Source: Shimia aestuarii (GTDB lineage: Bacteria; Pseudomonadota; Alphaproteobacteria; Rhodobacterales; Rhodobacteraceae). Taken from it: a stretch of DNA of 64,000 bases. Where the stretch lies: NCBI RefSeq assembly GCF_022814865.1, contig NZ_JAKVRD010000012.1:35640-99639 (forward strand), given 5' to 3'. Of the stretch, positions 51,248 to 61,031 are shown piece after piece; position 1 is the stretch's first letter; the number at the start of each line of letters is the position of its first letter. The notes under the pieces are model-generated. The model saw nothing but the letters and a program-made list of their open reading frames with translations, ran no database searches and was not told where the DNA came from. The position numbers were made by a program, and so were the translations under genes.

Positions 51248-51814
51248 ATGGATAAGATGTATCTTTGGATACTTGCACTCGGCGGAAACTTGCCTTCGGA
51301 GGAGGGTTCGCCCGAAGAAACGCTCCGTGCGGCGCTAAAAATGCTGGATGGCGAGGGGATGCGGCTGGTTGATTCGAGCCGCCTCTACGAGACGCCCTGT
51401 TTTCCGCCGGGTGCAGGGCCGGACTACATCAACGCGGCGGCGCTTGTGGAAAGCCCGCTTGACGCGGGCGCGCTACTTGACCGGTTGCACGAGATCGAAG
51501 CGGCGTTCGGGCGTGCCCGGCAGCAGCGTTGGGGTATGCGGACACTCGACATCGACCTGATCGCAGGCGGGGCGCAGGTCTTGCCGGATCAGGATACATA
51601 CGCCGCATGGCGTGATCTTGATCTCGACACCCAGATGAAAGCCACCCCGGAGCAACTGATTCTTCCACATCCTAGGATGCACGAGCGGGCCTTTGTCCTT
51701 GTGCCCGTGCATGATGTGGCGCCGGACTGGATTCACCCGGTTTTTGGGCAAAGCGTTGCCGAAATGCTTGCTGCATTGCCCGAAAGCGCCCGAAAAGAGG
51801 TTCGGCCCCTTTGA
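51248..51814 (+). CDS. folK: 6-hydroxymethyl-7,8-dihydropterin pyrophosphokinase
   Basis: Adds pyrophosphate to the pterin before dihydropteroate synthesis in folate production. 188 residues. Substrate and Mg/ATP sites are seen as ILALGGNLPSEEG, SSRLYETPCFPPGAGPDYIN, RARQQRWGMRTLDIDLIAGG and LILPHPRMHERAFVLVPVHD. ATG 51248 follows CAGGAAAA. rpoZ follows after 86 bases but has its own promoter. Confidence 0.95.
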   Translation: MDKMYLWILALGGNLPSEEGSPEETLRAALKMLDGEGMRLVDSSRLYETPCFPPGAGPDYINAAALVESPLDAGALLDRLHEIEAAFGRARQQRWGMRTLDIDLIAGGAQVLPDQDTYAAWRDLDLDTQMKATPEQLILPHPRMHERAFVLVPVHDVAPDWIHPVFGQSVAEMLAALPESARKEVRPL

Positions 51815-51832
51815 AATCAGGCGATTGTGGGG

Positions 51833-51861
51833 TTGTCTTCGTCGCCCATCCCTCTTAGATA
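51833..51861 (+). promoter_or_regulatory. Sigma-70-like promoter for rpoZ
   Basis: TTGTCT (51833-51838), 17-base spacer, TAGATA (51856-51861), 39 bases before the rpoZ start. Confidence 0.6.
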
Positions 51862-51900
51862 CTCGGTTTCTGACCCGTCCCAGACTGAATGGAGTCCCAC

Positions 51901-52254
51901 ATGGCCCGCGTGACCGTTGAAGATTGCGTCGACAAGGTTCCGAACCGCTTCGAACTTGTGATGCTTGCCGCACACCGTGCGCGCGAAGTGTCTTCTGGTG
52001 CGGAGATCACCGTGGACCGGGACAACGACAAAAACCCTGTCGTGAGTCTGCGTGAGATCGCGGAAGAGACCCAGACTGCGGATGAACTGCGTGAGCGCCT
52101 CATCGAGAGCTACCAGACCCAGATCGAGGTCGACGAGCCGGAAGAGGATCGCATGGCGCTTCTCATGGGTGCCGAAAGCGATGCGCCTGCCGAAGACGAC
52201 ATGTCAGAAGAAAAACTCCTTCGCGCCCTCATGGAAGCGCAAGGCCAAGGCTAA
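51901..52254 (+). CDS. rpoZ: RNA polymerase omega subunit
   Basis: Binds and stabilises the beta' subunit and forms part of a ppGpp site. 117 residues, with [20 protein letters not shown] and [20 protein letters not shown] as the conserved start and an acidic C-terminal tail typical of alphaproteobacteria. ATG 51901 starts the conserved segment; an in-frame ATG at 51889 is possible. rsh follows after 25 bases, the usual partner. Confidence 0.97.
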   Translation: MARVTVEDCVDKVPNRFELVMLAAHRAREVSSGAEITVDRDNDKNPVVSLREIAEETQTADELRERLIESYQTQIEVDEPEEDRMALLMGAESDAPAEDDMSEEKLLRALMEAQGQG

Positions 52255-52279
52255 GCGCGAGAGGCGTCGGTAGGAGAGA

Positions 52280-54436
52280 ATGGAAGACAGATTCGAGCTT
52301 TTCCCGGTTGATGAGCTCGTTGAACGCATTCTCACCTACAACCCGAAGACCAATGAAAAGCTCATCCGCGAGGCCTATGATTTTGGCCGCGAGATGCATG
52401 AAGGGCAGACCCGGCATTCCGGAGAGCCCTATTTTTCCCATCCCATCGAAGTCGCCTGTATCCTGACCGAGCAGCATCTTGACGATGCGACGATCATCAC
52501 GGCGCTTTTGCATGACACGATCGAGGACACCAAGGCCTCGTATTCCGAAGTCGCGACGCGGTTCGGGGATGAGGTTGCGATGCTCGTGGATGGGGTCACA
52601 AAGCTGACCAACCTGCAGCTTTCCTCAAGCGAGACCAAACAGGCCGAGAACTTCCGCAAGCTCTTCATGGCGATGTCGAAAGACCTGCGCGTGATCCTTG
52701 TGAAGCTCGCCGACCGTTTGCACAACATGCGGACGATCAAGGCGATGCGCCCGGAGAAGCAGGTGCAGAAGGCCCGCGAGACCATGGATATCTTTGCCCC
52801 CCTTGCAGGGCGCATGGGGATGCAATGGATGCGCGAAGAGCTTGAAGACCTCGCGTTCAAGGTGCTCAACCCCGAGGGGCGTGCGTCGATCATGCGCCGC
52901 TTTATCACGCTGCAGAAAGAAACCGGGGATGTAATCCAGCGGATCACCAATGACATGCGGTTGGAGTTCGCGGAGCTTGGGATCGAGGCGGAGGTGTTTG
53001 GCCGCGCCAAGAAGCCCTATTCGATCTGGCGCAAGATGCAGGCGAAGGATCAGGGGTTCTCGCGGCTTTCGGATATCTACGGCTTCCGGATCATCACCAA
53101 GAACGAGGTGGATTGCTACCGGGCGCTTGGGGCGATCCATCTGCGCTGGCGCGCGGTGCCGGGCCGGTTCAAGGATTACATCAGCCAGCCAAAATCCAAC
53201 GGCTACCGGTCGATCCATACAACGGTCTCGGGGCGCAATGGTCGCCGTGTCGAGGTGCAGATCCGCACGCAGCAGATGCATGACGTGGCCGAGTCCGGGG
53301 TTGCGGCGCACTGGTCCTATAAGGACGGCGTGCGCGGGGAGAACCCGTTTGCCGTTGATCCGGGAAAGTGGATCAACACGCTGGCCGAGCAGTTCAGTGC
53401 TGAGGATGATCACGACGAATTCCTCGAGGCGGTGAAGCTCGAGATGTATTCGGACAAGGTTTTCTGTTTCACGCCCAAGGGCGAAGTCGTCAAACTTCCG
53501 CGTGGGGCGACGCCGCTCGATTTTGCCTATGCAATCCATACGCGGATCGGCCATGCCTGTGTCGGGGCAAAGATCGACCACATGCGCGTGCCGCTTTGGA
53601 CCCGTATCAAGAACGGCCAGTCGGTCGAGATCATCACCGCAGAAGGCCAGGCGCCACAGGCGACATGGCTCGACATTGCGACTACGGGCAAGGCGCGTTC
53701 CGCGATCCGGCGCGCGTTGCGCGAGGTCGACAAGGAACGGTTCATCAAGCTTGGGCGCGAACTTGCTCGGGCGGCGTTCGAACATGTTGGCAAGAAGGCG
53801 ACGGACAAGGCGCTCGACATGGCGGCGCAGACTTTGCGCCTTGAGGATCGTGACGAGCTTTTGGCACGGATGGGGAGCGCAGAGCTTACGGCGTATGAGG
53901 TCGTGCAGGCGGTTTATCCCGACCTCGTGCCGGAAGAGGGCGACGAGGTGGCGAGCGATCGCGCTGTGATCGGCCTCTCAGAAGGCCAGAGTTTCCACCG
54001 CGCGCCCTGCTGTCAGCCGCTGCCGGGCGAGCGGATCGTCGGCATCACCTATCGTGGCCAAGGCGTTGTGGTGCACGCGATTGATTGCGAGTCTCTCAGT
54101 AATTACGAGGAACAGCCAGATCGTTGGATCGACCTGCATTGGAGCTCGGGCAAGCACAAGGCTGTCTATACGGTGATGCTCAACATCACGATTGGCAACG
54201 ATGCGGGTGTCCTTGGGCGGATCTGCACGCTGATCGGCGAGAACAAGGCGAATATCTCGGACCTCGAATTCGTCGACAGGAAGCCCGATTTTTACCGTCT
54301 TTTGGTGCATGTTGATCTAAGAGATGCAGAGCACCTGCATTCGCTCATGATGGCCCTTGCGGCCGAGAGTGATGTGGCAGAGATAGAACGATACAGAGAC
54401 CCCAGCCTTGCAAAGGTGTCGGCGGGATCAAAGTAG
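52280..54436 (+). CDS. rsh: Bifunctional (p)ppGpp synthetase/hydrolase
   Basis: Alarmone enzyme of the Rel/SpoT family, 718 residues. The HD hydrolase domain is intact (PYFSHPIEVACILTEQHLDD, HDTIEDT). The synthetase domain carries RFKDYI, the RXKD form found in bifunctional enzymes, and NGYRSIHTTVSG. The regulatory part has a TGS domain (CFTPKGEVVKLPRGATPLDF) and a C-terminal ACT domain (NITIGNDAGVLGRICTLIGE). Both activities are expected. It is cotranscribed with rpoZ. Confidence 0.97.
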   Translation: MEDRFELFPVDELVERILTYNPKTNEKLIREAYDFGREMHEGQTRHSGEPYFSHPIEVACILTEQHLDDATIITALLHDTIEDTKASYSEVATRFGDEVAMLVDGVTKLTNLQLSSSETKQAENFRKLFMAMSKDLRVILVKLADRLHNMRTIKAMRPEKQVQKARETMDIFAPLAGRMGMQWMREELEDLAFKVLNPEGRASIMRRFITLQKETGDVIQRITNDMRLEFAELGIEAEVFGRAKKPYSIWRKMQAKDQGFSRLSDIYGFRIITKNEVDCYRALGAIHLRWRAVPGRFKDYISQPKSNGYRSIHTTVSGRNGRRVEVQIRTQQMHDVAESGVAAHWSYKDGVRGENPFAVDPGKWINTLAEQFSAEDDHDEFLEAVKLEMYSDKVFCFTPKGEVVKLPRGATPLDFAYAIHTRIGHACVGAKIDHMRVPLWTRIKNGQSVEIITAEGQAPQATWLDIATTGKARSAIRRALREVDKERFIKLGRELARAAFEHVGKKATDKALDMAAQTLRLEDRDELLARMGSAELTAYEVVQAVYPDLVPEEGDEVASDRAVIGLSEGQSFHRAPCCQPLPGERIVGITYRGQGVVVHAIDCESLSNYEEQPDRWIDLHWSSGKHKAVYTVMLNITIGNDAGVLGRICTLIGENKANISDLEFVDRKPDFYRLLVHVDLRDAEHLHSLMMALAAESDVAEIERYRDPSLAKVSAGSK

Positions 54437-54452
54437 CAAGGGACACACAAAG

Positions 54453-55121
54453 GTGGTCTTCAAGCGAAGGGACAAGCGACCGATCTACCAGATCGTGTTC
54501 GACTTCTTCTGGCCCAAAGGGGGCTGGACCCGCGCGTTCTACTATGTGCGTCATCGCCTGCGCCGGCTGCCGGGTACGCCCGAATTCATCGCACGGGGCA
54601 TTTGGGCAGGGGTCTTTACGACATTCACGCCGTTCTACGGGATGCACTTTGTCGTCGCCGCCTTGGTGTCACGCCTGATTAACGGAAATCTTCTTGCGGC
54701 GCTGCTTGGGACGTTTTTTGGCAATCCGCTGACCTATCTGCCAATTGGTGTCATCTCTCTCAAGACGGGGCACTTCCTTCTTGGGACGCAGTTCGACGAA
54801 GGCGCGCATCGCTCGCTCGTTGGGAAATTCGCGCATGCGGGGCTCGACCTTTGGCGCAATGTTGGTGCGCTTTTTACGGATCGCGATGCGGATTGGACGG
54901 CCTTGCGGCTTTTCTGGAACGAAGTGTTCTTTCCCTATCTCGTTGGTGGAATCCTTCCCGGCATCATTGCCGGAACCGTAGCCTACTACATCAGTGTGCC
55001 GGTCATCCGCGCCTATCAGAAACGGCGCACGGCCAAGATTCAAAAGAAAATGGCAGCGCTGCGCGAACGGGCGCGGCAACAGGCTGCCTTGCGGGCCGAA
55101 GAAGAAAACGGTCGAGGTTGA
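54453..55121 (+). CDS. DUF2062-family membrane protein
   Basis: 222 residues. The DUF2062 core has GTPEFIARGIWAGVFTTFTP, FYGMHFVVAALVSRL and NGNLLAALLGTFFGNPLTYL, with three to four membrane helices, then a C-terminal basic tail (YQKRRTAKIQKKMAALRERA). Start taken at GTG 54453, ten bases after AAGGGA; the frame is open to 54408 but would overlap rsh. Position after rsh and before pdxJ is common in Rhodobacterales. Function unknown. Confidence 0.88.
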   Translation: MVFKRRDKRPIYQIVFDFFWPKGGWTRAFYYVRHRLRRLPGTPEFIARGIWAGVFTTFTPFYGMHFVVAALVSRLINGNLLAALLGTFFGNPLTYLPIGVISLKTGHFLLGTQFDEGAHRSLVGKFAHAGLDLWRNVGALFTDRDADWTALRLFWNEVFFPYLVGGILPGIIAGTVAYYISVPVIRAYQKRRTAKIQKKMAALRERARQQAALRAEEENGRG

Positions 55122-55125
55122 GAAA

Positions 55126-55175
55126 CGGGTTTCGCCCGGAGAGCCGTCGCACTAGATTTCCAGCAACAGGAAACA
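55126..55175. repeat. Short hairpin-plus-tail element, copy E
   Basis: Hairpin CGGGTTTCGCCCG (55126-55138), then 55155-55175 with GATTTCCAGCAACAGGAAAC, close to the tail of copy A (ATATTTCCAGC-AAGAGGAAG). Lies between DUF2062 and pdxJ; a reduced or diverged member. Confidence 0.5.
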
Positions 55176-55188
55176 GGGGAGCTGCGAG

Positions 55189-55923
55189 ATGCTGCGACTA
55201 GGGGTGAATATCGATCACGTGGCCACGGTGCGCAATGCGCGCGGCAGTGCCTATCCGGACCCGGTTCGGGCGGCCAAGATGGCCGAGGCAGCGGGTGCGG
55301 ACGGCATCACCGCGCACTTGCGCGAAGATCGTCGCCATATCCTCGATGCAGATATTGATGCCTTGATGGAAAACCTAACGGTGCCGCTCAACTTTGAGAT
55401 GGCGGCGACCGAGGAGATGCAGCAGATCGCGCTGCGCCATGTGCCGCATGCGGTGTGCATCGTGCCGGAGAAACGCGAGGAACGGACGACGGAAGGCGGT
55501 CTCGAGGTCGCGCGCGAAGAAAATCGGATCGGTGATTTCATCGCGCCTTTGCGCGAGGCGGGGTGCCGCGTGTCATTGTTCGTCGCCGCGGACAAGCCGC
55601 AGATCGAGTCGGCAGCGCGGATTGGGGCGCAGGTTGTGGAACTGCATACCGGGGCCTATTGCGACCTGCATTACGAAGGGCGTCTCAAAGAGCGCGACGC
55701 CGAGTTGGAGCGGCTGCGCGAGATGTCGAGCTATGCGCATTCGCTTGGCCTTGAGGTCCATGCCGGGCATGGGCTGACTTATGACACGGTGAAGCCGATC
55801 GCGGCCTTCCCGGAGGTTGTCGAACTCAATATCGGGCATTTCCTGATTGCCGAGTCGATCTTTGTCGGGTTGGAGCCGGTGCTGAAGGAAATGCGCCGCC
55901 TCATGGACGAAGCGCGGGCCTGA
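55189..55923 (+). CDS. pdxJ: Pyridoxine 5'-phosphate synthase
   Basis: TIM-barrel enzyme that condenses 1-deoxyxylulose 5-phosphate with aminoacetone phosphate to pyridoxine phosphate. 244 residues. Family marks are [66 protein letters not shown] and [17 protein letters not shown]. acpS follows after a single base gap, the classical order. Confidence 0.97.
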   Translation: MLRLGVNIDHVATVRNARGSAYPDPVRAAKMAEAAGADGITAHLREDRRHILDADIDALMENLTVPLNFEMAATEEMQQIALRHVPHAVCIVPEKREERTTEGGLEVAREENRIGDFIAPLREAGCRVSLFVAADKPQIESAARIGAQVVELHTGAYCDLHYEGRLKERDAELERLREMSSYAHSLGLEVHAGHGLTYDTVKPIAAFPEVVELNIGHFLIAESIFVGLEPVLKEMRRLMDEARA

Positions 55924-55924
55924 G

Positions 55925-56335
55925 ATGATCCTCGGAATCGGCACGGACCTCGCCAATATCGACCGGATATCCGACACGCTCGATCGATTCGGGGATCGGT
56001 TCCGCAACCGCGTCTTTACCGAGGTCGAACAGGCCAAGGCAGAGCGGCGACGAGACAGCGTTGGCACCTATGCGAAACGCTGGGCCGCGAAAGAGGCCTG
56101 TTCTAAGGCGCTTGGCACCGGACTTCGCATGGGGATCAGCTGGAAAGATATGGCGGTCTCAAACCTGCGCACGGGACAGCCCGTGATGGAGGTCACGGGG
56201 TGGGCAGCAGAGCGTCTGCGCGACATGACACCGGACGGGCATGAGGCGATCATTCACGTCACGCTCACCGACGACCACCCTTGGGCACAGGCCTTTGTCG
56301 TCATCGAGGCGCGGCCTCTCGCGCAGTTGGGTTGA
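55925..56335 (+). CDS. acpS: Holo-(acyl-carrier-protein) synthase
   Basis: Attaches the 4'-phosphopantetheine arm from CoA to apo-acyl-carrier-protein. 136 residues. [20 protein letters not shown] holds the metal Asp and [16 protein letters not shown] the catalytic Glu/Lys. The C-terminal part ends in [14 protein letters not shown]. Second gene of pdxJ-acpS-lepB. Confidence 0.96.
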   Translation: MILGIGTDLANIDRISDTLDRFGDRFRNRVFTEVEQAKAERRRDSVGTYAKRWAAKEACSKALGTGLRMGISWKDMAVSNLRTGQPVMEVTGWAAERLRDMTPDGHEAIIHVTLTDDHPWAQAFVVIEARPLAQLG

Positions 56336-56394
56336 CACCTGAGCGCCTGAGCCGCATGTAAACCGCATCATTCAGCACCCCGAGAGGCAGGCAT

Positions 56395-57231
56395 ATGGCA
56401 GGCGAAGCCAAGAAGCAGAACGCGTTCATCGAGACCGTCAAAACAGTCGTTTACGCGCTCCTGATCGCAGGTGTGTTCCGGACTCTCTTCTTTCAGCCGT
56501 TCTGGATTCCCTCGGGGTCGATGAAGGACACTTTGTTGATCGGGGATTTCCTCTTCGTCAACAAGTTCGCCTATGGCTATTCCTATGCGTCCTGCCCGTC
56601 CGTGCGCCTGCCGCAGTTCGGGGTCAATATCGACGCCAAGACCCTTTGTGGTGTCTTCGACGGGGACAACAAGCGGTTCCTCGGCTCCGAACCCGAGCGT
56701 GGTGATGTCGTGGTGTTCCGCCATCCGGCGACCGGCTTCGACTATATCAAGCGCCTTGTAGGCTTGCCGGGGGATAAGGTTCAGGTCATCGCGGGCGTGC
56801 TGCAGATCAATGGCAAGCCGGTCGAGCTTGAGGATGGCGGCATCTTTGAAGAGACGGCCGGGCCACAGGGGCCGCAAGGCTTGCGCCCGCGTTGTGCCAA
56901 CGGGCCGGTGGGCGATGGCGGCCAATGTCTCAAGGAACGTCAGATCGAGACGCTTCCGGGCGGTGTCAAACACGCGATCCTCAACATCACCAACCAATCT
57001 TCGGACAACACCGGTATCTATACCGTGCCTGAGAAGCACTACTTCTTTATGGGCGATAACCGTGACAACTCGACCGATAGCCGGGTGCCGCAAGTGGCGC
57101 GTGGGGTTGGGTTCGTGCCCTACGAGAACCTGATTGGGCGCGCGGATCGCGTCATGTTCTCCTCGGCGGGCCGGTCCATGTTCTTCTTCTGGACATGGCG
57201 CGGCGATCGGTTCTTTAAGGCGATCCAGTGA
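56395..57231 (+). CDS. lepB: Signal peptidase I
   Basis: Membrane protease that removes signal peptides, 278 residues. One membrane helix near residues 14-34 is followed by the nucleophile Ser in [16 protein letters not shown]. The general-base Lys is in [19 protein letters not shown], and [14 protein letters not shown] is the box E motif. Two Cys-containing insertions ([14 protein letters not shown] and [18 protein letters not shown]) are typical of alphaproteobacterial forms. rnc overlaps by four bases. Confidence 0.97.
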   Translation: MAGEAKKQNAFIETVKTVVYALLIAGVFRTLFFQPFWIPSGSMKDTLLIGDFLFVNKFAYGYSYASCPSVRLPQFGVNIDAKTLCGVFDGDNKRFLGSEPERGDVVVFRHPATGFDYIKRLVGLPGDKVQVIAGVLQINGKPVELEDGGIFEETAGPQGPQGLRPRCANGPVGDGGQCLKERQIETLPGGVKHAILNITNQSSDNTGIYTVPEKHYFFMGDNRDNSTDSRVPQVARGVGFVPYENLIGRADRVMFSSAGRSMFFFWTWRGDRFFKAIQ

Positions 57232-57911
57232 AACTTGCGGCGGAGCTGAAGGCGCTCGAGGCGCGGATCGGGCACGAGTTTTCCCGCCCGGAGCTTCTTG
57301 TGCGCGCAGTGACGCATTCCTCGATGTCGTCACCGACACGCGACGACAATCAGCGGCTCGAGTTCCTTGGGGACCGGGTTCTTGGGCTTGTTATGGCCGA
57401 GGCGCTTTTGGCGCAGGATCGCAAGGCTACGGAAGGCCAACTTGCCCCGCGGTTCAACGCTTTGGTGCGTAAAGAAGCCTGCGCCGATGTGGCGCGGGAA
57501 ATCGCGCTTGGCGATGCGCTGAAACTTGGCCGGTCCGAAATGCTCTCGGGTGGGCGAAGAAAACAGGCCCTTCTTGGCGATGCCATGGAGGCGCTGATCG
57601 CGGCCGTCTACCTTGATGCGGGGTTCGAGACGGCCAAGGCCATGGTGATCCGGCTTTGGGGCGCGCGGGTGCATCAGGTCGAGGCCGATGCCCGCGACCC
57701 CAAGACCAGCCTTCAGGAATGGGCGCAGGGGCGAGGCATGAAGCCACCAACCTATGAGATGTTGAATCGGTCGGGACCAGATCATGCACCGGTCTTCAAC
57801 ATCGTTGTGCGCCTTGATAGCGGCGAAAGCGCCGAAGCGAGCGATACCTCCAAGCGCAAGGCAGAGCAGGCGGCGGCAAAGGCGCTTCTGGAGCGGCTCG
57901 AGCAGGGCTAA
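57228..57911 (+). CDS. rnc: Ribonuclease III
   Basis: Double-strand-specific RNase for rRNA processing and sRNA-mediated decay. 227 residues. The catalytic helix is [20 protein letters not shown] and a second acidic site [20 protein letters not shown]. The C-terminal double-strand RNA-binding domain ([20 protein letters not shown]) is complete. Overlaps lepB by ATGA, and era follows after 72 bases. Confidence 0.97.
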   Translation: MKLAAELKALEARIGHEFSRPELLVRAVTHSSMSSPTRDDNQRLEFLGDRVLGLVMAEALLAQDRKATEGQLAPRFNALVRKEACADVAREIALGDALKLGRSEMLSGGRRKQALLGDAMEALIAAVYLDAGFETAKAMVIRLWGARVHQVEADARDPKTSLQEWAQGRGMKPPTYEMLNRSGPDHAPVFNIVVRLDSGESAEASDTSKRKAEQAAAKALLERLEQG

Positions 57912-57983
57912 GGCGCTTTCCTATGGCGCCTGCCGCGGCTATCGTCTAGGAACACGTCTTCACGTCATCCTGGAAGGCCTCAC

Positions 57984-58892
57984 ATGACCACACGTGCCGG
58001 ATTCGTTGCCCTAATCGGCGAGCCCAATGCAGGCAAATCGACCCTGACCAATCGCATGGTGGGGGCGAAAGTGTCTATCGTGACCCATAAGGTTCAGACG
58101 ACCCGCGCCCGCATTCGTGGCGTGGCGCTCGAGGGAGAGAGCCAGCTTGTTTTTGTCGACACGCCCGGTCTTTTCCGCCCACGCCGGCGTCTTGATCGCG
58201 CGATGGTCGCGGCAGCCTGGGGTGGGGCGGCGGATGCGGATATCATTGTCCTGCTCATCGAGGCGCATCGCGGTGTGACAGAAGGCGTCGAGACGATCCT
58301 CGAGGGGCTTGCCGAATTGCCCAAGGGCCGCAAGGTCGCGCTTGCCATCAACAAGATCGACAAGGTGAAGTCCGAGGTGCTTCTCGGATTGGCGAAAGAC
58401 CTTAATGAGCGTTTCGCCTTTGCCGAAACGTTCATGATCTCCGCCGAGAAGGGGCATGGGGCGCAGCACTTGAAGGAATGGCTTGCAGAGGAACTTCCCG
58501 AAGGGCCGTGGCTCTACCCGGAGGATCAGATTGCGGACCTGCCGATGCGGATGATCGCCGCCGAGATGACGCGCGAGAAGCTGACGCTGCGCTTGCATCA
58601 GGAATTGCCGTATCAGCTCACCGTGGAAACCGAGAACTGGGAAGAGCGCAAGGACGGTTCGGCGCGGATTGATCAGCTGATCTATGTGGCGCGCGACGGG
58701 CATAAGGGCATCGTGCTTGGCAACAAGGGCGAGACGATCAAGGCCGTGTCCAAGGCGGCGCGGGAAGAACTTGAGGAATTTCTTGGGCGCAAGGTCCACT
58801 TGTTCCTTCAGGTGAAGGTGCGTCCGAACTGGCTTGAGGAAAAAGAGCGCTACTCCGAGATGGGGCTCGATTTCCGCGACGGGAATGCATGA
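57984..58892 (+). CDS. era: GTPase Era
   Basis: Binds the 3' end of 16S rRNA and couples ribosome assembly to growth. 302 residues. GTPase motifs are VALIGEPNAGKSTLTNRM, VDTPGLFRP and INKIDKVKSE. The KH domain has GNKGETIKAVSKAAREELEE and the ending FLGRKVHLFLQVKVRPNW. It overlaps the DUF1491 gene by four bases. Confidence 0.97.
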   Translation: MTTRAGFVALIGEPNAGKSTLTNRMVGAKVSIVTHKVQTTRARIRGVALEGESQLVFVDTPGLFRPRRRLDRAMVAAAWGGAADADIIVLLIEAHRGVTEGVETILEGLAELPKGRKVALAINKIDKVKSEVLLGLAKDLNERFAFAETFMISAEKGHGAQHLKEWLAEELPEGPWLYPEDQIADLPMRMIAAEMTREKLTLRLHQELPYQLTVETENWEERKDGSARIDQLIYVARDGHKGIVLGNKGETIKAVSKAAREELEEFLGRKVHLFLQVKVRPNWLEEKERYSEMGLDFRDGNA

Positions 58893-59221
58893 GCCGGCTC
58901 GCCGCGAAGTTCTGGGTTCAGGCCTATATGGCGCGGCTCGAGTTTGCCGGGATACCGGCCTATGTTGTGGCGCATGGGGATGATACGGCGGGCGCGGTTC
59001 TTGTGAAACTCGCAACGCTTGACGGGCAGGCCGTTGCCTATCAGCGCTCTTTCGATCTTATGTCCGGGGACCGCAAGTGGGTTGTCCTTGCCGACGGGGA
59101 CGAGGCGTCGGTCGATGCCGCGCTTGGCCGGCAGCGGGAATTCGACCCGGATGTCTGGGTCGTTGAGGTTGAGGATCGGCAGGGGCGTCACATGCTCGAC
59201 GAGCCGGGGTTGGAAGCCTGA
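58889..59221 (+). CDS. DUF1491-family protein
   Basis: 110 residues, small and soluble, of unknown function. [20 protein letters not shown] and [17 protein letters not shown] are the family's conserved stretches. It sits between era and recO with four- and one-base overlaps, an order found widely in alphaproteobacteria, which suggests a link to translation or DNA repair but no known activity. Confidence 0.88.
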   Translation: MSRLAAKFWVQAYMARLEFAGIPAYVVAHGDDTAGAVLVKLATLDGQAVAYQRSFDLMSGDRKWVVLADGDEASVDAALGRQREFDPDVWVVEVEDRQGRHMLDEPGLEA

Positions 59222-59952
59222 TGGATTGGCGAGACGAGGGGATCGTTCTGAGCTGTCGCAAACACGGCGAGACCTCGGTGATCCTTGATGTGTTCACGCC
59301 GGATCATGGGCGTCACGCGGGCGTGGTGCGGGGCGGAACGAGCCGCAAGATGACACCGATTCTTCAACCGGGCGGACAGGTCGATGTGGCGTGGCGAGCA
59401 CGGCTTGAGGCGCATATTGGGTCATTCACTGTTGAGCCGGTGCGCAGCCGGGCTGCTGTCTTGTCGGACCGTATGTCATTGGCCGGGCTGAACGCGGTGA
59501 CCGGGCTATTGTCCTTTTGCTTGCCTGAACGCGAACCGCACCCGAAGCTTTACAAACGTAGCGAACAGCTTCTCGATTTGCTTGGTCATGGCGAAGTCTG
59601 GCCGTTGGCCTACTTGCGCTGGGAACAGGCACTTCTTGAGGAGTTGGGGTTCGGCCTTGACCTGAGTGTCTGCGCGGTGACGGGGGCGACGGAGGGCCTA
59701 TGCTATGTCTCGCCCAAGAGCGGGCGCGCCGTGTCGGCGCAAGGGGCAGGGGAATGGGCGGATCGGATGTTGCCCTTGCCGCCGTGCCTTCTTGGGCAGG
59801 GCGATGCCGAGGACGAAGAAATCCTCATTGCGCTTCAGACGACAGGGTATTTCCTCGAACAAAAGCTTGCGCCGGAGCTCGGGCACAAGCCGTTGCCAGA
59901 GGTGCGTGGACGGTTGGTGGACGCCTTCAGCCGTCGGCTTCTGCCGCGCTAA
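59221..59952 (+). CDS. recO: DNA repair protein RecO
   Basis: Loads RecA on SSB-coated single strands in the RecFOR pathway. 243 residues. The N-terminal OB-fold is [20 protein letters not shown] followed by [18 protein letters not shown]; the helical C-terminal part follows with [20 protein letters not shown] and [11 protein letters not shown]. The 3' end overlaps the converging META gene by 26 bases. Confidence 0.95.
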   Translation: MDWRDEGIVLSCRKHGETSVILDVFTPDHGRHAGVVRGGTSRKMTPILQPGGQVDVAWRARLEAHIGSFTVEPVRSRAAVLSDRMSLAGLNAVTGLLSFCLPEREPHPKLYKRSEQLLDLLGHGEVWPLAYLRWEQALLEELGFGLDLSVCAVTGATEGLCYVSPKSGRAVSAQGAGEWADRMLPLPPCLLGQGDAEDEEILIALQTTGYFLEQKLAPELGHKPLPEVRGRLVDAFSRRLLPR

Positions 59953-60328
59953 ACACCATCTTGCGCCCGGCCTCATTGCTTAGGATCATCACATCACCGC
60001 TGATCTCGACAAGGGTCATCTCGCGCAGGGAGTCGAGGTAGGCGGCTTCGGCCTTGTAGTCCGGGCAAGCCATCTTTGTCCCGGCGATCGGGCTAAACTC
60101 AAGCCACGGATAGGGCGCTGTTTGGCGCATGAAGAAGCGGTTACAGGGGGCCTGTCCGGAGACGTTGCCACCCTCTTCAAAGCGCAGGGTGGCGCGGTGC
60201 GTGAAGGGGGCGCCATCAATTTCGGTCAAGTCCCAGAGACGATCCCCGCCATAGCCGGTCACGGTTTCATCCTGAAAACAGGCTGAGAGAGGCAGGGCGA
60301 AAAGTAAGGCAAGGGCAAAGCGCAACAT
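59927..60328 (-). CDS. META-domain lipoprotein
   Basis: 133 residues. [14 protein letters not shown] is a lipoprotein signal with lipobox LSAC. The META-like domain (HslJ type) shows [31 protein letters not shown] and the later [17 protein letters not shown]; the two Cys may pair. It follows the TetR gene by three bases, so the two form an operon, and the TetR protein may control it. Function in envelope stress or antibiotic exposure is only suggested by HslJ relatives. Confidence 0.83.
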   Translation of the reverse strand: MLRFALALLFALPLSACFQDETVTGYGGDRLWDLTEIDGAPFTHRATLRFEEGGNVSGQAPCNRFFMRQTAPYPWLEFSPIAGTKMACPDYKAEAAYLDSLREMTLVEISGDVMILSNEAGRKMVFSAAEADG

Positions 60329-60331
60329 GGC

Positions 60332-60889
60332 TCAACCATAAAGTGCGAGGATCAAGTCCACCAGCGTGCCGAGCGCGTTTTCATTGTCGACACCATCACG
60401 GCCCGACATCTCGGCCATGCCGAGGCGGGCGCCGTAGAGGATACGGGACAGCTCAGGGTTGGAGAGGTCGATCTCTGCTAGGAGATGGTCGAGCGCCTCC
60501 ATCCGGCGCGCATCGACGCGGGCGACGGCCTCTGCCGCTGTCGCGTTCTCATGCGCCCAGGCACGGATTGCAGGCTCAAGTGCGGTGCCGTGCGTGGCGA
60601 GGCCATTCGCGGCGCGGGGGTCGGCTTGGGCGAAGTGGCGCAGGCGTTGCACCGGAGTGCCTTCGCTATGCAATGCCACATCGAGCGCGTGCAGGCTCGT
60701 ATCTTCCCAGTGCCGTAGCATGGCTTCATGGAAGGCAGGCACATCCTTGAAGTGCCAGTAGAAGGAGCCTTTGGTCGTCTTCAAACCCCGAGCGAGGGCT
60801 TCGGCCTTGAGAGCGGAAGACCCTTGCGCGACGAGCGCATGAAAGCCAGCGTTGATCCAGCTATCGGGAGAGAGACGTGTCGATGCCAT
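60332..60889 (-). CDS. TetR-family transcriptional regulator
   Basis: 185 residues. The N-terminal helix-turn-helix is SALKAEALARGLKTTKGSFY and WHFKD, a normal TetR DNA-binding region; the C-terminal helices bind an unknown ligand. Two TGCA-N2-TGCA copies 24 bases apart lie 32-65 bases upstream and are the best candidate operator, which would give self-repression together with the META lipoprotein gene. Confidence 0.9.
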   Translation of the reverse strand: MASTRLSPDSWINAGFHALVAQGSSALKAEALARGLKTTKGSFYWHFKDVPAFHEAMLRHWEDTSLHALDVALHSEGTPVQRLRHFAQADPRAANGLATHGTALEPAIRAWAHENATAAEAVARVDARRMEALDHLLAEIDLSNPELSRILYGARLGMAEMSGRDGVDNENALGTLVDLILALYG

Positions 60890-60915
60890 GCCTTAGGGGT
60901 AAGGGAGATTCGGCC

Positions 60916-60955
60916 CATTGTGCAAGTGCAGCATTGCCGCATTGTGCAGTTGCAG
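60916..60955. promoter_or_regulatory. Duplicated TGCA-N2-TGCA operator upstream of the TetR gene
   Basis: CATTGTGCAAGTGCAG (60916-60931) and CATTGTGCAGTTGCAG (60940-60955) repeat with a 24-base period, with CATTGCCG between. Each core is TGCA-N2-TGCA. Confidence 0.55.
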
Positions 60956-60981
60956 AAAAACTGTGGCGGAATCACAAGAAA

Positions 60982-61003
60982 ACCCCGGCACAACGGCCGG
61001 GGT
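60982..61003 (-). terminator. Terminator of the acyl-CoA dehydrogenase gene
   Basis: On the minus strand ACCCCGGC pairs with GCCGGGGT and is followed by TTTTC. Plus-strand arms are 60982-60989 and 60996-61003, 29 bases beyond the gene stop. Confidence 0.75.
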
Positions 61004-61031
61004 CTCCTTGTTCTTAGCGATTTCGAGCGGT

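Noticed and set aside
52625..53785. Minus-strand open frame within rsh
   Set aside because: All Rel/SpoT motifs are on the plus strand; the frame is antisense noise.
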